64,000 bases of DNA. Source: Mycolicibacterium brisbanense (GTDB lineage: Bacteria; Actinomycetota; Actinomycetes; Mycobacteriales; Mycobacteriaceae). The position numbers and the translations under genes are program-made. The DNA is taken from the NCBI RefSeq assembly GCF_001570425.1, contig NZ_BCSX01000021.1, positions 372,001-436,000 on the forward strand. Reading direction: 5' to 3'. Of this stretch, positions 57,764 through 64,000 are shown in pieces. The notes beneath the pieces were generated by a model. It was not told where the DNA came from. It did no database searches and saw only the letters and a program-made list of their open reading frames with translations. How positions within the stretch are numbered: the stretch's first letter is position 1; every line of letters begins with the position of its first letter.

Positions 57764-59455
57764 GGAGCGCCCGATATACCGGAGCTCGTCGGCCGTCGCG
57801 ACCATCGCGACCACCGTCGAGGTCGAGCGGGTTCGCACGACGACGCGGTCCGAGCCGTCCTGCAGTTCGTCGAGCAAGACGTCCGTTCCAGCAGGCAGAG
57901 TCGTCGCAGGTGCCGTCGGCGGCGCGATCACCATCGCGGTCACGCCGCTGCGGACGCCGGATTCGATGACACCGTCGAACACCGCGAGCGTGTAGTTCCG
58001 GTCCGCCCCGGCCTGCAGCGATCCCCGGTTGAAATCGGTGACCCACAGCAGCCGGTCGTCGTCGACATTGCCCACCATGTCGCGCCACTGTCCGGAGCGA
58101 TTGGTGCGCACCAGGATTCGCGCGCCCAACGCCAGCGCCCGCAGCACCACCTGCTGTGCCAGGTGCAATGAACCACGGATCTCGACACGGCCGATCCGGG
58201 GCCCGAACACCGGAAGGGCGACCGCGCGGCCCGCGTGATCGGCGCCGATCACCTGACCACAACCCGCAGCCGGGACGTGCAGGCCGATGAAGTCGGCGCT
58301 CGAGCCGGCGAAGCTCCACGGCGTGATGTCACGTTCCGGCCGGGGCATCGGCAGGCTGGACATGAGCGCAAGAAACTGCCGTCCGGGCAGCGGGGTCAGC
58401 GCCGAAATACCGCTACCGGCAATCGGCCCGAACGAATCGAACCGCACGGTTCCGGTGACGCCCACCCGCTCGGCCGAGACGTTGCGCAGCGAGATCGCCA
58501 GCGTGGTGGCGTAGCTGGGCACGGTCCACAGTTCGCCGAGCGCCTGTGTCGTCAACATGTCACGGGACAGCCCGAAGCTGGTCATCCGGAAATTGCCGTC
58601 CGAGCAGTACTGCCAATCCTCGTGCAGATTCGCGAGGTTCGCGCCACCGCACAGTTGACTCACCGCCTGGCCGACCTCGGCAGCTGTGAGCACTCGAGCA
58701 CGGAGACCGCATTCGGTCAGCCGGTTCGCGACGCGGCGGGTGGCCACCGCCGCGGTGCGCAAAATCCCGGATTGACCGCCACCGCGCAGTCCCACCGCCT
58801 GCGGGCATCGGGTCGGATCGAACCGGATGACCACCCACACCGAGCGATGTGCGATCGCGGGTAGCGGCCCGAGCACCGCGTCATAGACATGCGCGACCTG
58901 GGTGTGGCCCTGTGAACGCGAACCGTGACTGATCACGTCGACCGCATCAAGTTCGACATCGAACTGCCGCAGGCATTCCGCCACGACGTCCAACCGGACC
59001 ACGTCCCCGGAGACAGTCGCCCCCGGCTCGAGGACTGTCAGATCCTCGGGGTCGTCCTCGATACCGATGACGGTGATGGCAGTCCGCCCGTCCCAGCGGA
59101 ATCCGTACGCGATGTCGTCGTCGCCGGGGCAGTCGAATGCTTCCGGAACATCGACATAGGTCGATCGGTGGCCACGGCCCCGGCGATACTCCCACCGGGC
59201 CGTCGCCGCCTGCACCAAGCCGGTACCGTGCCGGCGCACCGTCAGCAACAACATCACCAGTACACACACACCGACGCATGCCCACCACGGGACCCAGAAG
59301 TACGCCGCGACACCGAGAGCCAGCACGATTTCCAGCAGCATCAGCTCTTTCAGCGGCAGGATGCGATGCGGAAGGATCCGCGTCGATGTGGCAAAAGAGC
59401 TCGGCGGCAGGTGGTTTGACGTCTTCTGACGGGATGACGCAACGGTTGCGGCCAC
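57749..59455 (-). CDS. eccE: Type VII secretion system protein EccE
   Basis: I read it from GTG 59455 (568 aa), since a longer frame to 59674 would run into eccB on the other strand. Two membrane helices near the N-terminus (LEIVLALGVAAYFWVPWWAC, VGVCVLVMLLLTV) precede a large cytoplasmic region with VDVISHGSRSQGHTQVA and the conserved TVPSYATTLAISLR, the EccE layout. EccE is the peripheral fifth component of the membrane complex. It is missing from M. tuberculosis ESX-4 but present in other ESX types. Confidence 0.8.
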   Translation of the reverse strand: MAATVASSRQKTSNHLPPSSFATSTRILPHRILPLKELMLLEIVLALGVAAYFWVPWWACVGVCVLVMLLLTVRRHGTGLVQAATARWEYRRGRGHRSTYVDVPEAFDCPGDDDIAYGFRWDGRTAITVIGIEDDPEDLTVLEPGATVSGDVVRLDVVAECLRQFDVELDAVDVISHGSRSQGHTQVAHVYDAVLGPLPAIAHRSVWVVIRFDPTRCPQAVGLRGGGQSGILRTAAVATRRVANRLTECGLRARVLTAAEVGQAVSQLCGGANLANLHEDWQYCSDGNFRMTSFGLSRDMLTTQALGELWTVPSYATTLAISLRNVSAERVGVTGTVRFDSFGPIAGSGISALTPLPGRQFLALMSSLPMPRPERDITPWSFAGSSADFIGLHVPAAGCGQVIGADHAGRAVALPVFGPRIGRVEIRGSLHLAQQVVLRALALGARILVRTNRSGQWRDMVGNVDDDRLLWVTDFNRGSLQAGADRNYTLAVFDGVIESGVRSGVTAMVIAPPTAPATTLPAGTDVLLDELQDGSDRVVVRTRSTSTVVAMVATADELRYIGRSLQTR

Positions 59456-59554
59456 AGTGACGAGTCCTGTCTTCAGGGTCGGGAAGCACCGTGAGAAGTA
59501 GTTGAGCCCAGTGTAAAGTCGGCTCCGGTCGCCGATCCGACGGGGGGAACGCGA

Positions 59555-61063
59555 GTGCCGGCGCAAATCACCACCAGAGCGCAGGTAAACGGGTACCGCT
59601 TTCTGTTGCGACGGCTCGAGCATGCGCTGATCCGCGGTGATTCCCGGATGATCCATGATCCGATGCGGGGCCAAACCCGTTCTCTTCTGGTCGGTTTGGT
59701 TATCGCGATGGTCATCGTCGGCGGGTGCGGTGTGCTGGCATTTTTAAAACCCGCGCCGGCTGTCGGCAACGCGCACATCCTGCTCAGTAAATCGAACGGC
59801 GCCATGTTCGTCCGCATGGGTGACCGCGCATATCCGGTGCTCAATCTGGCGTCGGCGCGCCTCATCACCGGTAGCAGTGAGTCGCCCGTGGTGGTCGATG
59901 ACAAGAAACTCGCTGCGCTCGACCGTGGTCCGGTAGTGGGCATCGTCGGTGCACCCCTGGCGATCGCACCAGGTGTCGATCCGGTGAACTCCACTTGGAC
60001 TGTTTGTGACACAACGGAATTCCCGGCGGCGGTACAGGGCATCGGCAGCCGGGTGGTGCGCACGACGGTCCTCGCGGGTCCCACCGCATTGAGCGGCGAT
60101 ACGCATGCCGCGGCCGCGTCGGAGGTCGTGCTGGTGCGCGCCGACAACAAGCACTACCTGCTCTTCGACGGTGTGCGGGCGCCCATCGACGTCACCGACC
60201 CGGTGCTGATGAACGCGCTGCACCTCACCACCGCCGAAGTGCGCGACGTATCCGTCGGACTACTCAACGCTTTTCCGTTGGTAGCGCCCATAACTGCGAT
60301 CACCGTGCCTGATGCGGGCGCGCCGGCGCCTGCACCCCTGCCCGACACCGTGCACGTCGGTTCGATCGTGAAAACTTCGGATACTGCGGGTGAACAGTTG
60401 TACGTCGTGCTATCCGACGGTGTACAGCCCGTCAGCGCAGCGACCGCAGACATCATCCGGTACGGTGACCGCTCCGCGCAGCTGGATCCCGAAAGCCTCT
60501 CCCCCGCAGTGCTTACCGCTGTGCCCAAGGTCAAGCGACTCGCCGTCGACCACTACCCGACCGTTGTCCCGACAGTGGCCGGCGTGCGCGCTGATCCGGT
60601 GGTGTGCTTCACCTGGCGACGCAGCACCACCGACACGACGGCCGCGACCCAGCTGATCGTGGGCCGCAGGCTGCCCGTAGCGCAGGACGCCGCGACGGTG
60701 CCGCTGGCCGGTGCGGATGGCAACGGCCCGGCGCTTGATGCCGTGTACTTCAAGCCGGGCACCGGTGAGTACGTGCGCGCGGTGGGCATGCAGCCCACCG
60801 CCGAAGCCATGGGGCAACTGTTCTACATCGCCGATACCGGCCAGCGGTTCCACATCAAGGACGCGGCCGCGGCGTCGGCACTCGGCGTGCACGGTTCGGA
60901 TGGCCCCGACGGAGTACAGGGCGCCACACCACAATTGGCGCCGTGGTCGGTGATCTCGTTGTTGCCGGCCGGCCCGGAACTGTCTCGCGACGGGGCCCTG
61001 ATCGCTCACGACGGTATGCCGGCCGACGCGGCGGGCAGTGCCGTCGCAGTGCCGTCGTCTTGA
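59555..61063 (+). CDS. eccB: Type VII secretion system ATPase-like protein EccB
   Basis: A 502-aa protein starting at GTG 59555 after GGGGGGAAC. The N-terminal signature TRAQVNGYRFLLRRLEHALI is diagnostic for EccB. One membrane helix (SLLVGLVIAMVIVGGCGVLA) is followed by the large periplasmic region with repeat-like lobes and cysteine pair (TWTVCDTT, PVVCFTW). It forms the periplasmic part of the ESX channel. Divergent from eccE (99 bp) and convergent with eccD (3 bp between stops). Confidence 0.93.
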   Translation: MPAQITTRAQVNGYRFLLRRLEHALIRGDSRMIHDPMRGQTRSLLVGLVIAMVIVGGCGVLAFLKPAPAVGNAHILLSKSNGAMFVRMGDRAYPVLNLASARLITGSSESPVVVDDKKLAALDRGPVVGIVGAPLAIAPGVDPVNSTWTVCDTTEFPAAVQGIGSRVVRTTVLAGPTALSGDTHAAAASEVVLVRADNKHYLLFDGVRAPIDVTDPVLMNALHLTTAEVRDVSVGLLNAFPLVAPITAITVPDAGAPAPAPLPDTVHVGSIVKTSDTAGEQLYVVLSDGVQPVSAATADIIRYGDRSAQLDPESLSPAVLTAVPKVKRLAVDHYPTVVPTVAGVRADPVVCFTWRRSTTDTTAATQLIVGRRLPVAQDAATVPLAGADGNGPALDAVYFKPGTGEYVRAVGMQPTAEAMGQLFYIADTGQRFHIKDAAAASALGVHGSDGPDGVQGATPQLAPWSVISLLPAGPELSRDGALIAHDGMPADAAGSAVAVPSS

Positions 61064-61066
61064 GGC

Positions 61067-62557
61067 TCAGAGCCGCAACTCCCGCACATGCGAGTACAAG
61101 CCCACGATCCAGAAGCACAGCGGAAACACCATCGCGATCGCCAGGTACTCGAGCAGTTCCACCCAGCGTCGCATGACCGGCGAGAATTCCAGCCGCGGCG
61201 CGATGATTCCGCACAGCACGGACAGCGATGCCAATGCCATTGCGGCGAAGCCGCTCTGGATCTGCCAGTTGGGCACGTGCGCCGCGGTCTTGACGATCAG
61301 CAACACGGCGATGCCCAGCCCGGAGGCGATCAGGGTGGCGGATTGGACGAGGTCATGGTGGGTGCGACCGCGCAGGCACAACGCCGTCGCCACCGCCACC
61401 GCGAATACGGTGCTCTGCCAGGAGAATCCGTCGGCGGTATCGAGTGCCAGGTAGCACCCGAAGGCGGCCGTCAGCCCGGCGCTGATGAGAATTCCGGTGA
61501 GATAGTCGTTGGCGAGCCTGACCCGCTCGAGCAGATGCTCTTCGGTGGGAATCGTCTGTAAACCCACCGCCCCGACGCCCTCGACGGTGATGCCCCCGTG
61601 GGTTTCGATGTCGTCCAGTGGTTCTCCGGCCGTCGGGACGCGCGGCAGTGGCAACCGGGCCAGCAGTATGGTGACTCGCGGCGCGAGATAGAACGCCACC
61701 ACCGCGACCGTGGCCACCGCGGCGCCGAGCACGCGGGCCTGCGGGTGCCATACGTTGGCCACCACCGAGATGAGCCCGCCGAGCGCCGCCAGGGCGATCA
61801 CGAAGCTGTGAAACACGTGACCGGTCCGACAGATCTGCAGGGCCAGCTGCGCGGCCAGGGCGATCACCGCGAACGCCATCGGAAGTGCCGGAACGGCAAA
61901 ACCATTGGGAACAATGCACAACGATCCGATGAACAACAATGGAATTGCGATGAGCGGCAACGCGATCGACGGCACCTGCGCATCCGTACGACGAAACGCC
62001 ACGCAACCTACGGCGACGAACATCAACCCGACACCCAAAGTTACCGCGGCGGCACCCGGGCCCAGGCCCAGCCGGGGCAGCAGGCAAGCCCACACCACCG
62101 CTGCGGAAAACGCAATACCGAACGCCGACAACGGTGTTCGGTGCGTCGACAGCCACCGCAGCGCGGCAGGCGAAGACTCGTCGTATCCGACATCGTCGAA
62201 CAACATCGGCGCCGGCACCGTCGACGTGCCGCGGACGACCAGAACGTCGCCGTCGTACACATCAGCCGAGGCCAAGGAGTGTTCCGGGTCGATCAACGCG
62301 CCGCCGAGGGGGGCCAGACTCCACCGGTCGGCGGCCACGTCGAACCGTGTGTCACCGGTGCCGCGCGCCGATAGTTCGCCCGATGCGATGCCCAGCAGAT
62401 CGCCTATGTAGCTGGCGATTTCGATGTCACCGGGCAGTCCCACGTCGAGTCTCAAACTACCGACCAGAACCGTAACCCGGAGCAGACCGGAGTGCTCGGC
62501 GCCCGGCGGAAACTCCAGATCCGCCGGCGGCAGCGGAAGTGGGGACGGTGAGGTCAT
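61067..62557 (-). CDS. eccD: Type VII secretion system membrane channel protein EccD
   Basis: A 496-aa protein from ATG 62557. The first 110 residues are the ubiquitin-like cytoplasmic domain (RVTVLVGSLRLDVGLPGDIE), followed by about eleven membrane helices (e.g. VPSIALPLIAIPLLFIGSLC, FSWQSTVFAVAVATALCLRG). This is the EccD layout; the subunit dimerises in the ESX complex. An upstream in-frame ATG (63046) is antisense to eccC and rejected. Confidence 0.92.
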   Translation of the reverse strand: MTSPSPLPLPPADLEFPPGAEHSGLLRVTVLVGSLRLDVGLPGDIEIASYIGDLLGIASGELSARGTGDTRFDVAADRWSLAPLGGALIDPEHSLASADVYDGDVLVVRGTSTVPAPMLFDDVGYDESSPAALRWLSTHRTPLSAFGIAFSAAVVWACLLPRLGLGPGAAAVTLGVGLMFVAVGCVAFRRTDAQVPSIALPLIAIPLLFIGSLCIVPNGFAVPALPMAFAVIALAAQLALQICRTGHVFHSFVIALAALGGLISVVANVWHPQARVLGAAVATVAVVAFYLAPRVTILLARLPLPRVPTAGEPLDDIETHGGITVEGVGAVGLQTIPTEEHLLERVRLANDYLTGILISAGLTAAFGCYLALDTADGFSWQSTVFAVAVATALCLRGRTHHDLVQSATLIASGLGIAVLLIVKTAAHVPNWQIQSGFAAMALASLSVLCGIIAPRLEFSPVMRRWVELLEYLAIAMVFPLCFWIVGLYSHVRELRL

Positions 62558-62644
62558 CAGAGGCGACCCATTCTTCGCGCGGTCAGTATGGTGATGTCTG
62601 GAAACTAGCAGCTGCAGAATTTGGCTTGGCAGCAGGGGACGTTG

Positions 62645-64000
62645 GTGGGGACACAGGGTTTCGTTCGTCGTGCGCGCGTCGCCGCGCCGCGGATGCCGGG
62701 TGGCGAGGTCAACCTTCAGGCGCCGCCCGAGGTACCGCGCGTCATACCGGGCAATGTGCTGATGCGGCTGTTGCCCGTGGTCATGGTCATCGCGGTGGTC
62801 GGCATGATCGCGTTGATGTTCACCGTTGGCGGCCGCAGCATGGCCACCAACCCGATGATGATGATGTTCCCGATGATGATGGTGCTGTCCATGGTCGGGA
62901 TGTTCATGGGCGGCGGCGGGCGCTCGGGCAAGGCCGCGGCAGAACTCAACGAGGAGCGCAAGGATTATTTCCGGTATCTGGCGAATCTGCGCGACGATGC
63001 CGAGCGGACTGCCGACGAACAGCGGCGGGCGCTCGAATGGAGCCACCCGGATCCCCGCTCACTGCCGGAGGTCGTCGGCACCAGGCGCATGTGGGAGCGG
63101 CGCCCGGCCGACAGCGACTTCTGCCATGTTCGGCTCGGCATCGGCACCCACCGGCTGGCGACCCGGCTGCTGGCACCCGAGACGGGCCCCGCAGAGGACC
63201 TCGAGCCGGTGTCCACAGTGGCACTGCGCCGCTTCGTCCGGACGCATTCGGTGGCACATGCCATGCCGACGGCGGTCTCGCTGCGGGCGTTCCCGGTCGT
63301 GGACTTCGACGGGGAGCTGGGACTCACGCGCCAACTGGTCCGGTCGATGCTGTTGGAACTGGCCGCATTCCACGGACCGGAGCACGTGATGATCGCTGTG
63401 GTGACCGCCAATCCGGACGGCGAGAACTGGCAGTGGATGAAGTGGTTGCCACACACCCAGCACGCCACCGCGACCGACGGACTCGGCACGTGCCGCATGC
63501 TGTTCTCCTCGCTGCGCGAGCTCGAGCACGTGTTGGCGCCCGAATTGGCCCAACGCGGCAGGTTCAGCCGCACCATGCCGTTGAACCAGGGCACCAAACA
63601 TCTCGTGGTGGTGCTCGACGACGGCTACGTCGCAGGCGATGAGCGGCTGGCCACCGAGGCGGGCATGGAGAACACCACCCTGCTGGACCTCAACGCGCCC
63701 GCTCAGCAGATCTCGGCCAAGGGCGGCTTGCACCTCGTGGTCGAGCCGGAGTGGATTGCCGCTCGTACCGCGGCCGATGTCGAACGGTTCGCAACCCCCG
63801 ACCGTTTGACCGTCGCCGAAGCGGAGGCCGTCGCGCGGGGTATCGGTCGGTACCGACCGGCCAACGCCGCCCACATCGTCAGCCTGGAGTCGGAGAACCG
63901 GGCCACCGACCCGGGCCTGATGACGCTGCTCAACATTCCCGACGCGGCCGACATCGTGCCGGAAGAGGTATGGCGGAAACGTTCGCCCCGGGAGCGGCTG
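62645..64000 (+). CDS. eccC: Type VII secretion system FtsK/SpoIIIE ATPase EccC (partial, cut by window end)
   Basis: Open to the window end (452 codons). GTG 62645 has AGGGG seven bases upstream and gives the EccC N-terminus GTQGFVRRARVAAPRMPGGE with VPRVIPGNVL. Two membrane helices follow (LMRLLPVVMVIAVVGMIALM; MMMMFPMMMVLSMVGMFMGG), then the cytoplasmic DUF region (RYLANLRDDAERTADEQRRA, HPDPRSLPEVVGTRRMWERR). The three ATPase domains lie beyond the window. EccC drives ESX secretion and recognises substrates. Confidence 0.92.
   Translation, partial: MGTQGFVRRARVAAPRMPGGEVNLQAPPEVPRVIPGNVLMRLLPVVMVIAVVGMIALMFTVGGRSMATNPMMMMFPMMMVLSMVGMFMGGGGRSGKAAAELNEERKDYFRYLANLRDDAERTADEQRRALEWSHPDPRSLPEVVGTRRMWERRPADSDFCHVRLGIGTHRLATRLLAPETGPAEDLEPVSTVALRRFVRTHSVAHAMPTAVSLRAFPVVDFDGELGLTRQLVRSMLLELAAFHGPEHVMIAVVTANPDGENWQWMKWLPHTQHATATDGLGTCRMLFSSLRELEHVLAPELAQRGRFSRTMPLNQGTKHLVVVLDDGYVAGDERLATEAGMENTTLLDLNAPAQQISAKGGLHLVVEPEWIAARTAADVERFATPDRLTVAEAEAVARGIGRYRPANAAHIVSLESENRATDPGLMTLLNIPDAADIVPEEVWRKRSPRERL

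Noticed and set aside
59456..59674. Longer N-terminus for EccE
   Set aside because: It would overlap the EccB start on the other strand; the extra residues are not EccE-like and the first helix lies well downstream.
62558..63046. Longer N-terminus for EccD
   Set aside because: The extra 163 codons are antisense to eccC and rich in His/Arg; the ubiquitin-like domain starts just after ATG 62557.

Overview
The window is about 64 kb of high-GC actinobacterial chromosome carrying the replication origin. Gene content and order (ponA1, ino1, leuS, mtc28-like, pcnA-mutT4-murJ-sigM-rsmA-trxB-trxC-cwlM, parB-parA-rsmG-jag-yidC-yidD-rnpA-rpmH, dnaA-dnaN-gnd-recF-gyrB) and many near-identical protein motifs indicate a rapidly growing mycobacterium (Mycolicibacterium, M. 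smegmatis-like). A GH63 glucosylglycerate hydrolase and a block to the left of oriC that lies to its right in M. tuberculosis fit this. The species cannot be fixed from the sequence alone. Gene identities come from reading motifs and recalled family members, not from database searches.

Layout. 1-6.7 kb: glycosyltransferase-87 (cut by the window edge), ponA1 and a DUF5318 gene on the minus strand, then DUF1707, PadR and ino1 on the plus strand. 6.8-15.3 kb: lipoprotein, F420-type LLM oxidoreductase, GntR, an amino-acid ABC importer with a fused binding protein and permease, MarR, glucosylglycerate hydrolase, SDR and a mycothiol-type isomerase. 15.2-22.6 kb: leuS, mtc28-like antigen, a small membrane protein with a Cys-rich tail, AlgH, MFS and a second isomerase-like gene. 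22.7-35.7 kb: calcium-repeat protein, pcnA, then mutT4-DUF6049-murJ (pseudokinase fusion)-sigM-rsmA-trxB-trxC-cwlM, the envelope and redox block.

35.8-41.8 kb is an accessory island between cwlM and the GNAT gene that normally precedes parB. It holds a SARP-FHA regulator, a transmembrane Ser/Thr kinase whose outer half is an amino-acid-type solute-binding domain, a 51-aa peptide built from three 15-residue repeats, a TPR protein, an MFS transporter and an ABM-type monooxygenase. A two-copy TTGAG direct repeat with 11-bp spacing lies upstream of the peptide gene. I read this as a kinase/FHA-SARP switch controlling production and export of a repeat peptide or its product. It is the best candidate here for an undescribed system.

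41.9-56.8 kb: chromosome segregation (parB, parA, two perfect parS sites), ribosome and membrane-insertion genes (rsmG to rpmH), dnaA with DnaA boxes in its promoter, oriC between dnaA and dnaN, then dnaN, gnd, recF, DUF721 and gyrB. 56.9-64 kb: instead of gyrA, gyrB is followed by a four-TM protein and a type VII secretion (ESX) locus with eccE, eccB, eccD and the start of eccC on alternating strands. The locus runs off the window end.

Across the window, at least ten start codons sit 6-8 nt downstream of a TANNNT -10 element, suggesting leaderless mRNAs. Two 55-bp hairpins with the same terminal sequence follow ino1 and the second isomerase gene. No tRNA, rRNA, CRISPR array or insertion sequence was seen.
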